Below, one piece after another: positions 12,297 to 24,240 of a stretch of DNA of 64,000 nt (the stretch's first letter is position 1; every line of letters starts with the position of its first letter). The stretch is from assembly GCA_032717465.1 (NCBI GenBank), contig CM064666.1, positions 4,799,528 through 4,863,527 of the forward strand. Direction: 5' to 3'. The notes beneath the pieces are model-generated. The model was not told the origin of the DNA. It saw nothing but the letters and a program-made list of their open reading frames with translations, and searched no databases. Made by a program: the position numbers and the translations under genes. The stretch is from Coenobita brevimanus. Taxonomy: Eukaryota > Arthropoda > Malacostraca > Decapoda > Coenobitidae.

Positions 12297-13350
12297 GAAA
12301 CTGTACCATCAAGGATGAATCCGAGGCAAACTGTATTGTTGGATGCAAGATTTTCTCAAAAAAAGAGAAATGAGAACAGTACTAAGGGGAAATTACTCGT
12401 CATGGAGGGAAGTGACTAGCGGAGTTCCACAGCGCTCAGTGCTGGCACCAATCTTGTTTTTAGTGTATATAAATGATATAGATAGCAACATTGGAAATGA
12501 AAGCTATCTAAATATGTTTGCTGATGATGCAAAATACAATGGACAGTTACTAATGCAGACTTTTGTAAAGAGCTACAAGAAGAATTAAATAAACTTCATG
12601 AATGGAGCAATACTTGGCAAATGGAATTCAATGTGGACAAGCGTCACGTAATCAAGTTTGGTAGAAGTGGAAAAAGACCTGATTGGGATTATAAGTTAGG
12701 AAATAAAACCCTACACACATCAGAAAGAGAGGAGGACCTAGGTGTGATTATTAATAACAGACTATCTCCGGCTGACCACATCAGTGAGAAGGTACGGAAC
12801 ATGTATACACTGCAAATATGAGAGTAGCGTTCACATACATAAATGAAGACCTGCTAAGAAAGAAAATAACATCATTCATCAGACCAACCCTGGAGTATGC
12901 ATCAGTAGTCTGGAGTCATCTCAAAAAACAAATAGATAAGACTGAAAGAGTTCAAAGGGTCGCCACAAGATGGGTACCAAGCTTAAAGGATTTAGGCTAT
13001 GAAGAAAGTCTAGAAAAACTGAATCTGCCTACACTACAGGAAAGAAGGAAAAGAGGAGACATGATTATGCCTTATAAATGTATTTCAGGGAAGGAGAAAA
13101 TAGATATAAATGATTACGTAACCTATGGGGATGCATCAGCAAGAGGACAATGCAAGAAACAGCATAAAAAGAGATGTGATAAATACGTATGGAAATTTAG
13201 TTTCCCAAATAGAGCAATTGTTCAGTGGAATGCACTACCGAATGAAATAGTGTGTGCCAAAACAGTTCATAAATTTAACCATATGTACGATAAATATGGT
13301 TTAAGACACGGGACAGTACGAGCTTGACTCATTCTTGTAAAGATACAATT
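12297..13350 (+). mobile_element. CR1/L2-like LINE, reverse-transcriptase pseudogene
   Basis: A 5'-truncated non-LTR element. It starts inside the palm domain (GKLYCWMQDFL), then has VTSGVPQ, SVLAPILFLVYINDI and the catalytic MFADDAKY. Next come LHEWSNTWQMEFNVDK, EDLGVIINN, a thumb segment with RPTLEYASVVWS, and a C-terminal domain with KYVWKFSFPNRAIVQWNALP and HKFNHMYDKY. The frame shifts near 12588 and 12810, a stop interrupts near 12315, and the Gly of PQGSV is changed to Arg. The 3' end (TTAGGTAAGGTAAG) passes into (CA)n at 13363. Nearby SINEs and AT-rich DNA suggest an insertion-tolerant area. Clade assignment is by eye. Confidence 0.85.
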
Positions 13351-13361
13351 AGGTAAGGTAA

Positions 13362-13362
13362 G

Positions 13363-13417
<55 letters not shown>

Positions 13418-13952
13418 ACAACAGGTTACTGAGGGAGGGAAAGTGAGGATGAAGGGTGTTGCCTTTTTCATTTATTTATTTATTTATTTACTAATTCTTT
13501 ATTTTTGTTCCCAGTATCATTTACATAGATTAGTTTTGGTTCACATTTCATTTTTATTTATTTCTTTACTGTTGCCCATCTTCTAGTTATTTATTCAATT
13601 CCTCCAGTGGGAGGATGTATTTTCTGTTTTATTAATGCTGTCTCTAGAAGATGGTATACAGACCTTTACAGAGACTTTTCCAACTTGTGGTATTACAGAC
13701 ACCCTTAATTAACCCCTCAGTACGAGTGGGCTTGCCTAAGTTAAAGAAAAGCAGTCAACGGTAGCAAGAAAATAAAACACAGAGTGATTTTTTTTTTTTT
13801 TTTGTCTAGTTATCACCTTATTATAACTTTTTTTTTTTAATTGCTTCGGTGGTAGGTAGGGAAGCACGCCGTCCACTACTCACTAGGTGCACTGCCATCT
13901 TAACCATTAGGCAGTTAAGACGTTGTTGTAACCCATGTTCGTGGTGCAGCAA

Positions 13953-14009
<57 letters not shown>

Positions 14010-14430
14010 TCATTTTTACTAGCTGTTTTCCCTATACCTGACCAAACATGTCGAGATTGTAGACAAACATAAAGCTATCGTGTCTCTAACCATTGAAACA
14101 AACTAGAGGTCCGTAGGTGGTTCAGGGACGGAGGGACAGCTTATTGCGTAGAATGTGTGTTTGTTGTCAGCTAGAGCGAGGCGCCCAGGCAGGTGCGAGG
14201 AAGTGTTGCAGTGGCCACCACTCCAGGTGAGGGAAAATCTTAGGTGATGACTTCCATACTTGATAACACAAAAAATCATGGTGTTCACTAATTGGTTAAG
14301 ACACTAGCTGCACTGCAATATGGCTATGGATGTAACCTACAGGAGCAAACTCACAAGTGCTATGCTGAGTGCTACACATGCTACGTGAGTATAAAAATAA
14401 TTGAGGTAACAGTTGTTTCCTTTGTAAGGA
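13362..14430. other. No gene recognised; several simple repeats
   Basis: Contains (CA)n at 13363-13410, (TTTA)n near 13471-13490, T runs near 13788 and 13828, and (GA)n at 13954-14005. No coding motif or transposon end was seen in the rest. Confidence 0.6.
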
Positions 14431-14438
14431 TTGACTTT

Positions 14439-14564
14439 CATTAAATATATCAATAACTGTCATCGTTAATTGCTACATCATCTCGTGTAAACCATAGAAT
14501 TCACTAAATATATCAGTAACTGTCATCGTTAATTGCTACATCATCTCGTGTAAACCATAGAATT
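14439..14564. repeat. 63-bp tandem duplication
   Basis: Two adjacent 63-bp copies beginning near AAATATATCARTAACTGTCA and sharing TCGTTAATTGCTACATCATC differ at only a few bases. This indicates a recent local duplication. Confidence 0.9.
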
Positions 14565-14572
14565 AACATAAT

Positions 14573-15115
14573 AACGCTGAGCTGCCACATAAGGGACTCT
14601 GAAACATTTGATTTTCTGGCCAAATTGGTCACTTATTACTGTTCTACCATTTATGCGCACTTTGGAATTAATTCTCTCTCTTGCAGTACATATCCTTGCT
14701 CTTATAACTATATCAACCCATAGTAATTTCGTAGCGAGCGTCACATTCACTTCTGTTAGCGCTCCACAAGTCACAAATATCTCATTCACAGTTACAGTAA
14801 TGGGGATTTTCTTTCATATTATGCAATTCGTATTCTGTCCCTTGTCCGTATATAGCTTTGCTGTTATATCTCTACCAAGCCACAAAAACTTTACTGCGAG
14901 CCTCACTCACTTTTGTGTAATGCACTGCAGTATCACTCACCATTGCCTCCATATTCACTATTACACTAATTTATATTTTCTTACAGATTTTCATTCTTGT
15001 CAGTACTTAGCTTTTGCTCTTATAGGTATTGTAATACAAATTAGCTTCATAGCGTCACTGTCGCTTTTGTATAATGCGCTGCTGTCACTCACTGTTGTCT
15101 ACAACAGGGTGTAAC
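14573..15115 (+). repeat. Dispersed repeat R1, copy 1, with internal tandem units
   Basis: Begins GAGCTGCCACATAAGGGA and matches the R1 copies at 24.16 and 25.75 kb (GAGTTGC, then CACTTATT-type words, then CTTATAA-ACTATA). Inside, three tandem units start near 14695, 14857 and 15011 with spacings of 162 and 156 bp. Both spacings are multiples of three, so a 168-codon hydrophobic frame (14608-15114) stays open. No protein domain is recognisable, and I regard the frame as a by-product of the repeat. Confidence 0.6.
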
Positions 15116-15154
15116 GTCTAAAAGACTTCGCATGTCCTCTGTGTTCCGGAAAAG

Positions 15155-15515
15155 TAGAGTAGGGTGGGGAAACTCAAAACATAGCAGGAAAGGGTGTGGT
15201 ATGGTAAGGAAAGACAAAGCATGGCGGAGAAAGGCAGGATAGGGTAGGGAAAGGCAAGGTAAGGTAGGGAGATGCAGGGCAGGGTAGGGAAAGGCATGGT
15301 AGAATAGGGATATGCAGAGTTAGGTAAGTGGATGTAGGAAAGGAAAAGCAAAACATGATATGGAGAGGAAGTGCAGGGTAGGGATAGTAAGGGTGGGGTA
15401 GGGAAAGGCAGAGTAGGGAAGGGAAAGGCGAGGTAAAGTAGTGAAGATACAGAGTAAGGTAGGGAGATACAGGGTTGAATAGGAAAAGCCACAGCATGGG
15501 AGGGAAAGGAGCGTT
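15155..15515. repeat. Purine-rich minisatellite, left part
   Basis: Degenerate repeats of words such as GGTAGGGAAAGGCA with about 14-30 bp spacing. The same sequence style resumes at 17237. The minus-strand frames rich in Leu, Pro, Ser and Phe are artefacts. Confidence 0.8.
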
Positions 15516-15544
15516 GAGTCGGGGTAGGTAGCCTTCCTCTTGGC

Positions 15545-17236
15545 TGATAATATAATACCTTTAACTGACGTATTTTCTGCCATCTCTGGCCCAAGACTAA
15601 TAAGGCCTATGGGCCTGAATGGGTTCCTTCCTTTGTCCTTAAGAACTGTGCTTCTGTGCTTACACCCTGCCTCGTTAAGACTTTCGTCTTTGTCTATCAA
15701 CTTGCACCTTTTCTTCCTGCTGAAAGTTTGCTCTCATTCATCTTCTTCCAAATAAGGGTGACCATTCCCTGTCCTCTAACTATCGCCCAATTGCTTTAAC
15801 ATCCTGTATTTCAAGAGTTTTCGAGTCTATTCTTAAAAAAAAAAAAATCTTTCTACCTTTCTTATCGTCAGTATGGGTTCCGGCAGGGATGCTCCACTGG
15901 TGATCTTCTCATCTACCTTTCAGACGCCTGGTCATCCTTCTTCCGGGACTTTGGTGAAAGCTTTGTCACTGTATTTGGCATCTCAAATGTTTTTGATCGA
16001 GTCTAGTATAAGTCTCTTAAATCTATAATTTCAAAACTTTGTATTTGATATTGTGTTTGACATCTCAGAGTTTTTGATTGAGTCTGGCATAAATCTTCAA
16101 TTTCAAAACCACCCTCTTTCAGTTCTATCCTTCTACCTGTGCCTTCATCTCTAGCTTCCTTTCTGATTGTTCTATAGCTGCTGCTGTAGACGGTCACAGT
16201 TTTTCTTCTCCACCTATCAACAATGGTGTTCCTCAGAGCTCTGTCCTATCATCAACTCTCTTCATTTTATTCATCAATGACTTTGTAAGCTGTACATGTA
16301 GCCCTATCCATCCACCCATACGCTGATGACTCCACCCTTCACCTTTCCATTCTCTTCCCTCAGTGATCATCTCGGTAGTTGCTTCAGCAAACAAGGAATG
16401 AGGGTATGGCACACCTAATGTCTGACTTGGCTCATATCTCTGGAGTGAAAAGAACCTTGTTGTTTTTAATGCATCAAAAACTCAGTTCTTTCATCTATCA
16501 ACCTAATAAAACCGTCAACAGGAGTGCCTTCTAATTTTCAGCAACATCCAGCTCAATCCAGCATCATCTTTAAACATACCTGGAGTGTCATTCTCCCAGG
16601 ATTTATCTTGGAAAGAACATTTTACCTCTCTTGTAATATCTGCTTCCAAGAGATTGGGTGTGCTAAGCCAACTTTGTACGTTCTTTACCCCTGAACAGTT
16701 GTTGACTTTATACAGGGGTTTTATTCCCCTTCGTGTAGAGTACAACTCTCATGTGTGAGGGGCTCCCCACAACAGGGTGAGTCGAAGGCTTTTCGTGTAC
16801 TTAACTCTCCTCCTTTTACTGACTCTCTTCAACCTCTGTCTCTTCGCCGCACTGTTGCTTCTTCATCGCTTTTCTATCGCTACTTCAGAAAGTCACTGCT
16901 CCCCTGAATTGTGTGCTTGCATCCCTCCACCTCTACGGTGGGCATGTAACAACCTCTAGCAACAAACTCTCATTCCTTTTCTGTCCAACTCTCTGATGCA
17001 AGAGTTAACCGCTACTCCCAGTCGTTCACGTATGCAACAGGTCAACTCTGAGACTGTCTCCCTCCGTCTGTTTTTCCTACTGCCTACGATCTCCAGTCTT
17101 TCAAATGCAGTGTGTCCAGGCATCTCGACATGAATAGATCTTGAATTTGGCTCTCTATCTTGTTTTTTTTTTTGGGGGGGGAGGTACCAATTTGCAGGGC
17201 CCCTGGCCTTTGGTTCCTTCTTCCTTGCATTAAAAA
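15545..17236 (+). mobile_element. Jockey/BS-like LINE, copy A (pseudogene)
   Basis: A diverged copy of the element at 55.2-58.2 kb, starting at the same position as LTDVFSAIS there. It shows RQYGFRQGCSTGDLL near 15875, a damaged VFDRV near 15990, the NNGVPQSSVL block near 16222 and an intact YADDSTLHLSI near 16313. The C-terminal blocks follow, then the shared 3' end (GCATCTCGACATGAATAGAT) and a short A run at 17231-17236. Numerous frameshifts and an A run near 15836 rule out activity. It lies inside the purine-rich minisatellite. Confidence 0.85.
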
Positions 17237-17530
17237 ATAGACTAGTGAAAGGCAGCGTAAAATAGGGAAAGGAAAAATAGAATAGGATGATGCCGGGTAG
17301 TATAGGGAAAGGCATGGTTAAATAGGAGTATGCAGTGTTGGATAAGAAGTTGCAGACAGGGAAAGCGAAGGCATGACAGGGAAAAGCAGGGTAGGGTAGA
17401 GAGCAGAAAGGCAAGTTAAGGTAAGAAGAGAGGGAGGTTAGGGTAGGGAAAGACAATCCTTGACAGGGAAAAAACAATGTAGATTAGAGAAAACTAAGGC
17501 AGGGTATGGAGAAACAGAGTCATGTGCTCC
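17237..17530. repeat. Purine-rich minisatellite, right part
   Basis: TAGGGAAAGGCA-type words continue the array at 15155-15515, which implies that LINE copy A was inserted into it. Confidence 0.75.
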
Positions 17531-17892
17531 AGTTCTAGCAGTATTCTCCGAACTTCCACAGCCAGAGTTGTTACTATACAGTACTGTATGTGTAGCCACT
17601 AAGGGCTGGGTTTGCTTCCCGCATTGTTGGGGGGTGGTGGAAGGGATTTTTTTTGAGAGAAATAGGGCACACTTCTTACTGTGAAGGTCAGTGGCAGACT
17701 GAGTTTTGCAATACCTTCTGCAGTCTGGGAGAGATCCACGTGACCCACTCAGCAAGAATAGTGAACAATATGGCGGGAATAATAGAGCGTAAAAAGAACG
17801 ACCTCTCCTTCCGTCATGCTGGAGGTCCGTCACAGTCTAAGCAATGGATTAAGCTTTTGAAAGCTGGCAGTTGATTGGTTGTTGACTTTACA

Positions 17893-17933
<41 letters not shown>

Positions 17934-18600
17934 AGGTCGCCCACCATAAGGGCAGAAAAAGTTACCTTTCTCTTATGTATAGCACTATTTTAAGCCGTCC
18001 TCTATCACCTAGGTTTGGTTGTAAGGATTTAACGTCACTGGAAGTATGGATGAAAGCCATAGCGAGAAAAACTTGTTTTCCACTATCGGCTGCGGACAAC
18101 GAGTGCCCGGCGGTGTGACGAGTCTCTTGTTCCCAACATCCCGTTTACGTGTGAGAACAATGCAGCGGTAGTGGGACGTTTGGTCTCTGGGTGGCGGGAA
18201 CAGCTGGTAGAGTGTGAGCCAATGAATACATGGCTGCCACTGTGTTTTGGGCCCCATCTCTTCTCCTTTTTTGTACTAATGCTGACCAATAAGGCAATAT
18301 TATTTATGAATAATGTTTATTTAGCCCTCATACATGTAATTTCCATTAATATGGATTCATAATGTTCCACAAATCGTACCCAAAGTTCGACAATAAATAA
18401 TATTTTATTGTAATAAGAATAATAGGAAATACAACATTTTTTGCAAAAACTCATTTTCATTGGCATACTTAGAACTATAATTCTGCCAAAATTGAATATT
18501 ATTGCTCAAATAATAACAGAGATACTTTTGCCGGAATACTGCCGAAATTGGAGGCGATTCCATTTTTTTTTTTTTTTTATGTTACTTTTCACTCTCATCT
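17531..18600. other. No gene recognised; AT microsatellite
   Basis: Contains (AT)n at 17898-17930 and a T run near 18563-18579. No domain or element end recognised. Confidence 0.55.
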
Positions 18601-18695
18601 TAAATGTCAGGACCAACTTGCCTAGCCCCGGGCTCCTACGCTTCTCATGGGGTAACGTAGGATTGGATGATGGATGGATGGATGGCGCCTTGGGC
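18601..18695 (+). mobile_element. SINE 3' fragment (CCTAGCCCCGGGCTC family), copy 1
   Basis: ACCAACTTGCCTAGCCCCGG, GGCTCCTACGCTTCTCATGG and the final GGATGATGGATGGATGGATG tail match 62131-62195, which ends in GGGATGATGAATGAAAG. A shared body followed by a short tandem tail is typical of a SINE 3' end. No Pol III boxes are visible here. Confidence 0.55.
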
Positions 18696-19319
18696 CCTTT
18701 TGACGTGCCACCCCTCAGGCCATGTAGTAGTTATTGTTAATTGCATAGATTAATTTAAACACGAGGCCTTACAATGTCTATGAGGTGGACTAAATACCTG
18801 CACAATTTTTTGCTTCTGCTTCCAAATAAACATACGAGAACTGTCACACTAATGAAGTATAATGTACCTTAAGATGGGACAAACACTCAAGGAACTCGTA
18901 AAACTATGTCCGAAAGTGTAGATTTGGCGGGAGAACTGAAATTTTCACAGTCCTAGCCATCTGATAGACTGTGTAAGCCCTCTTGATATTAATCTATTCA
19001 AATAACTGTATACATATGTCTACAAGATTATCTACCTATATGTATATCTATCTATCTATTTATTTATCTATCTATCTATCTATCTAGAGAGGGAACTTAC
19101 AGTAAAAAAACGGCTAGTGCAACCCCTTGAAAAATGAGAGTACATCATTAATTATAAATGCACTCGGACAACCCATCAGCAACACTTTTCCAAAGCTTAA
19201 GATGTTTCTTTTCTCGGACGAGATCGAATATGATTTAGTCGTGCAACAACCCAGTTTCACATGCTCTTTTACTTACCATGGAATATAATACCTAAAATAT
19301 GTTTTGGCATATTCCAGAG
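18696..19319. other. No gene recognised; TATC microsatellite
   Basis: Holds a (TATC)n tract at 19038-19086. Nothing else recognised. Confidence 0.6.
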
Positions 19320-20346
19320 CAGTGGTTCTCAAACTTTTCAATTCTGTGGCCTCCACACAAGCCACCTTCCGTTGCACCCCCTCTACATCTTCTTCTGCAG
19401 ATGCAAGTAGTGCAACGTTGTTTGAATTGGCATATGCAAGAAACAAGAGTTCAACAAAGGAGGCGGAGTACCATAATCGAAACTGAGCGCTTCATGCAGG
19501 TAAAATAACAATAAAAAAGTAAAATGAAAAACTCTTGTGCTGAGGTTGAAATTGCATTTTTGTTACCAGTATCACTGACTGAATTAAAGGTACAGCACAA
19601 CAAATATCATTCTTCCTGTGAATATCATTATGTTGCAGTAATATGGTGCTAAACATCTTGGAAATATCAGCTTCGCAATGATAGGTAAAAAAGAACCAAG
19701 CTGCCAGTTGTAAATGACAGTAGAGGAACCCATGCAAACCTAATCCGTCATGCAGCTTTTGTCATACACAGCTTTGACAATCGATCATATAAAATTTTCA
19801 CATGGCACTGGTAACAGGAAGGCTATCTTTGAGATAGTTCTTATAAACGGGATATAATTCAGGAAATTGTGCGCCCCCCAAATTAATATGATATATATTT
19901 TTTTCCAGTGGTGGCGACCATCATCCACTCACTTGATGTAATGCTCCCTACTTCTTCCATAGCCTTTATCATTCTTTTTCTGTGCCTGCCCTACTCTCTT
20001 CCTATATCTCCCATCTTTCCTGTCACTACTTAATGCTTTTCTTTCGGTTACAGGTGGCTTTACATTGAGTGACAAGCCAAATGGTTTCCTGTAAGCCAAG
20101 AAACCATTTACAACGCTGGGTGGTAACCATACAACCAAACCATACGTGCTCCCTACGTGTCAAGTAGGTTGGTGGAGGGTTAGTGCCCCTCCCTGTAAAA
20201 CAAATAACTCAGAGTCAAATGGCCACCCCATACGCGATTATGGCGTCTGGCAATAGATAGATAGATAGATAGACTTCAGAAACATATGATTATATATCGC
20301 TTGCCCAGCATGAAGTACACTATGGCCCCAAGGTTAAGAACCACTG
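19320..20346. mobile_element. hAT-like non-autonomous DNA transposon
   Basis: The left end CAGTGGTTCTCAAACT (19320-19335) and right end AGGTTAAGAACCACTG (20331-20346) are inverted copies with 14 of 16 positions equal. CAGNGGTTCTCAA is a well-known terminus of hAT elements. Subterminal GGCC and GTTGCACCCC / GCCCAGC words are also typical of this group. No 8-bp target duplication survives. No transposase is present, and the interior is partly replaced by later insertions (19906-20272). Confidence 0.75.
19906..20272 (+). repeat. Dispersed repeat R2 (copy 1) plus 5S-SINE tail
   Basis: GGTGGCGACCATCATCCACTC...TTGATGTAATGCT and AAACCATTTACAACGCTGGG, GGTGGTAACCATACAACCAA match copies at 49.90 and 61.76 kb. 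It is followed at 20148-20272 by CCCTACGTGTCAAGTAGGTT, GTGCCCCTCCCTGTAAAACA and GGCGTCTGGCAATAGATAG. This is the tail of the 5S-derived SINE at 51.6 kb. The whole unit sits inside the hAT-like element. Confidence 0.65.
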
Positions 20347-21599
20347 TAACAAGGTAAACAAGGTGTCACTGGGGGCTTGCAGTTTTTATAGTGTATTAAC
20401 ATTAACGGTACAACATTTTTTAGAGAAAGAAATTTATTCCTCCGGCCAAAACGCTGAGTGAGTTGTCGAGACATTTTAAACTGGAGAAGCTAATTAGAGA
20501 CTTCATTTACCCATTCACTGCAAAAATTCTCCCCAAAACTGAACAAGTGTGTCTGAAGGTACAGAGAACATATGTTAAAACACGTCAGTGGATGGAAATA
20601 GTTAACTATAGTATTGCCTGACAATACTTGTATAAGGTTCTCTGTTACTGAAAGGGTTAATTAAGCCTTTATCTAAACCTTTCAGCTCCAAAAGAGTACC
20701 GTATGCTAAGATTATCGTTAGAAGAAAACAAAAATAATTTTATATGATATTGGACTGAAGGTGTTAATCTTACAATGTCTCATTCTGCGTTTAATTTTTG
20801 CTGCCTGTAAACGATTTTCTCATTTTGATTTCTTCAATTCGACGACTCAGTAACGTGTTCCTTGTCTTTCCATCAGGCCACCAACAGAGTTTATGCAGCC
20901 AAGAAAGGATCTGCAGTAGTGAAAGGGTAAATGAGGGCTGGATCTAACGTCTTCCACTTCAAAAGTCTCTCCTATGCCAAATAATGCTGTCCGGAAGCAG
21001 TAACAATATGATAAGGAAAATTGTTGTCGATTGAAGAGGCCATCGAAAGTTTTCCAAAACAGTGAGTTTAAGTACAGTCTTCCCCAGCCCATTTAGCACC
21101 ATAATTTTTCTGTACTCCATCAATTCAATATTGTAATTATGTTCTCGCTACCCGTAAACAATTTTGTGTTTGAAGGAATATTGGGTCTGAAAAATGAGTT
21201 ACGAGCTTTCGTTTACCCTGTCACTATAAGAGATATATTTAATCATAAACACATCTGGCAGCAACAAGAATAGAAAACACGTTATTATCAGACCCTCCCA
21301 GGGGCCAGCCTATAAACTCGTTTGTCTCTGAACCGCTCAAACCGACCAGGAGAGTCACTCGTTTGAGCTTGCACCACCCACCCTCGTACAGCAGCACTAC
21401 CATTGCAGTCTATGCTGTCGTACTGTCATAATAGATATGTCATGTGGACATCGTTTTTATTGATTCTTGGTTTATAAGATCTATTTTAAAAATATACTGT
21501 AAAAATATCAGAAAAAATGACTAATATGACGAGTTTATGAACACAAACAAATATGTATAAATTTCAGCTTGAATACCGCTTGCATCCCACAGCTGGCCA

Positions 21600-21630
<31 letters not shown>

Positions 21631-21769
21631 GGTTTTATAAGAGGAAAATATTAACTACTCCTCGCTTTCCATTTCTCCTTCCCCTAATCTCACCTAATTA
21701 ATGACATACGACTATATGATATAAATATTATGGTGTGCCGTCATCACCATCATGGTGTTGTAGCTTTAG
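20347..21769. other. No gene recognised; CT microsatellite
   Basis: Contains (CT)n at 21603-21631. No coding motif or element end recognised. Confidence 0.55.
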
Positions 21770-22016
21770 GTGGAGGTCTGAGTCTGGTGAATGTTGATGG
21801 TAGAGAGTGGAAACTGAAGCAGTTGCTGTTTTCAGATGATACTGCACTGGTGGCTGATTCAGAGGAGAGACTGAGACAGTTGGTTGAAGAGTTTGGAAGG
21901 GTGTGTGAAAGGAGGAAATTAAAAGTAAATGAGAATAAGAGAAAAGTGATGAAGTGTACGAGGTCGGTAGATGGTAGGAAGATGAATATAGTTTTGAATG
22001 GTAAATCGCTTGATAG
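21770..22016 (+). mobile_element. RTE-like LINE, internal fragment
   Basis: An open frame reads LKQLLFSDDTALVADSEERL, then LVEEFGRVCERRKLKVN and DGRKMNIVLNGKSL. These match the palm and thumb of the LINE at 24.24-25.32 kb and related RTE-like proteins. The catalytic FADD is changed to FSDD. The fragment is truncated on both sides. The right junction at about 22016 leads straight into a different tandem repeat. Confidence 0.8.
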
Positions 22017-22640
22017 ATATTCACCTCGACCACATTCTGGGAGGGGTGGAACTGCAATGAGACACTCCTCACAGGGATGGGGTGACCCCCAGGGATCCTG
22101 GCAAAGATAACATGCATGGTCATAGCTATTTATCTAGAAACAAGAAACTTTCGCATATCAGTAGGTATTTACTCCAGCTACATTTTCGGTCGGATATGGG
22201 CTCCTGATGACCTCCGTTAACCCCCACGGGTAGGAGGTCTGGCTAACAGAGAGAAGATTTCCATATTTTTTTTTTTTTTCCTGAGCACGTGAAATTTTGC
22301 ATAATGGAAGATCTTCACTGTGTCCATGTTTTAGGAAGAGTGAGACCCTAATTGGCCAACCCCACTGAATGGGGATGGAGGATACTCCTCAATGTCCTGG
22401 CTGAAGCATCTACACGTGGTCATGGTTTTTAATCTAGGAATGAGGAATTTTGTATACTGGTAGACGTCCACTCCTGCCTCATTTTAGGCAGGGTGAGACC
22501 CCCCGATGGCCCCGTTTCATGGGCAGTACTGCCCACAGGGTGGACAGCACCACATTTTTTTAGTAGGCACACGAAATCTTGCACAGTAATAGACCTTCTC
22601 TCAAACTAAAGTTTGTAGAGGATGAGACCCCTGGGTTTCG
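22017..22640. repeat. Degenerate ~150-bp tandem repeat, four units
   Basis: Four diverged units with anchor words near 22127, 22281, 22432 and 22563 (spacings about 154, 151 and 131). Each carries a variant of GTGAAATTTTGCATA, then a TAGACCTYCACT-type word, then GGGTGAGACCC. The second and fourth units begin with a T run. No protein-coding signal. Confidence 0.6.
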
Positions 22641-23459
22641 CCCCTTCTTCCTCCCATGTTATTAATTATTTCTCTCCCTTTGTACTATTACAGGGTGGTG
22701 TGATAATCAGAGGTGTCCTTTGGTTTGGCACGAAGTGAGTGTACAGACAAAGGAAGTTAAAGTTAGGACCCCACATTCTGCAAAGGTTGAAAGTGAGTCG
22801 GACAGTGAAGCTGGCGTTCTCAGTAAGTTGTCACGAGGGCAAAGGTAGAAATTGTTGGAATTTTTTGCCACTCCTGCCCAACCGCAGCCCCAGTGCAGAA
22901 GTACTTTCCATTATACTGAAACCCTGAAAAGGGTCAGTCAAGGAAAATTGTCAGGAGTTATGTCTTCAGAGCTAGTGAAACGGGAACTCTATCTTCTCTA
23001 TCAACAGCTTGCTATTATCCTCGAGATTACCACACTATTCCATTAGTATTGCAATCTTTTCTCAGAATCTCGTCTTCTCAGTCATGGTTTCATTCAGCTG
23101 CGAGTGATGCACAAGAGAATGAGTATGTTAATACTGGTATCGTTATGCTGTCGCCCACTGTAAAGCCATGGTATAATGCTCCATCTCCCACCAGATGATT
23201 TTATGATCTACATAGAGTGATTCTCCTGCATCTGAAAGTCATAATATTTGTTTTACTTATGTTCTTCCGCGTACATCTTTTAATCATGGGCATAGTTTCC
23301 AAAAGTAATAAGTGAATACGAATGTTTCAGATGCAGAAATAAGCTGGTAAAGAAAAGATGCCAGAAATTCTCTTCAATCAACAAGAGTGCGACCCTTTAT
23401 ATAACGCCTTCACGCTCCATCCCTCCATGCCTAGCCATCCCACACCCAGTCTATCTTTT
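22641..23459. other. No gene recognised
   Basis: I found no motif, microsatellite or repeat boundary that I can support in this stretch. Confidence 0.5.
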
Positions 23460-24035
23460 CGCACACAAAGCTGCCACCACGTAAGACCTAACATTTTTGC
23501 CATTATTCTCCTTTGCCTACTCTTTTGCCTTGTCTGCTCCTCTGTTCCTAGATCTGCCCTTCCTGTTCCATTGTTCCTGCTTCCTCCCTGCTGGTCTACT
23601 TCTACTCCTTCTTCCCTGCCTTTCTACTGCTGCTCCTCTCCTGTCTTCTCTCTACTCTTTTCTTCCGTGCCGCTTTACTCTTACTACTCCATCCCTACTC
23701 CAACCATCACTGATAGTCTACTCATATTCCTTGCTTTCTACCCGTAGTATAATAGCCCATCAACTTTTGCTCCTGCACTCTCTACCCGTCTACTCCTACT
23801 CCTCCCACCCCACCCTGTCCTTCCTAACCCCATTGCTCCTCCTCCAAGTACTCCTTTGCGTGTCTTGCATCTTTCCTGTTTCAGCCATTTTGCCACCCTT
23901 CTCACTTTGTGCATTCATCCCAGTCTCTCATTCTCCCTTCTGTTGCGTTTTCTTTCTAATATTCACCAAAATTTCCTTCCTTCTGTCCTAACACCCTTCC
24001 TTCCCTTTCCTTCATCTTTCACCTTCCCAAGCTCT
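23460..24035. repeat. Pyrimidine-rich low-complexity tract
   Basis: About 575 bp made mostly of C and T on the plus strand (CTACTCCTACTCC-type words). Overlapping Leu/Ser/Pro-rich frames of 129-164 codons arise from composition. No domain is present. Confidence 0.75.
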
Positions 24036-24154
24036 ATACTTATGCTGAACATGGTACGTGAGACTGGCAGTAACTGAGATGACAAAATGCTTACATTATG
24101 TTATTTGCATTATACATTTTTACTTTAATGATTTATGATGTATTCAAGTTACTT

Positions 24155-24240
24155 ATGCAGAGTTGCTAAATGTGGAAATGAAATATAGCATTTCCCCACC
24201 AAAATTAGTCACTTTTTTTCTTCCCCTTATTATTAGTTAT
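24155..24240. repeat. Dispersed repeat R1, copy 2, left part
   Basis: GCAGAGTTGCTAAATGTGGA...CCACCAAAATTAGTCACTT matches the starts of R1 at 14573 and 25745. It is cut by the RTE-like LINE at 24241 and continues at 25346. Confidence 0.55.

Noticed and set aside
15118..15700. Minus-strand Leu/Pro/Ser frames up to 158 codons
   Set aside because: Complement of a GGTAGGGAAAGGCA minisatellite.
23358..23991. Overlapping hydrophobic frames of 129 and 164 codons
   Set aside because: Pyrimidine-rich low-complexity DNA in two overlapping frames with no domain.
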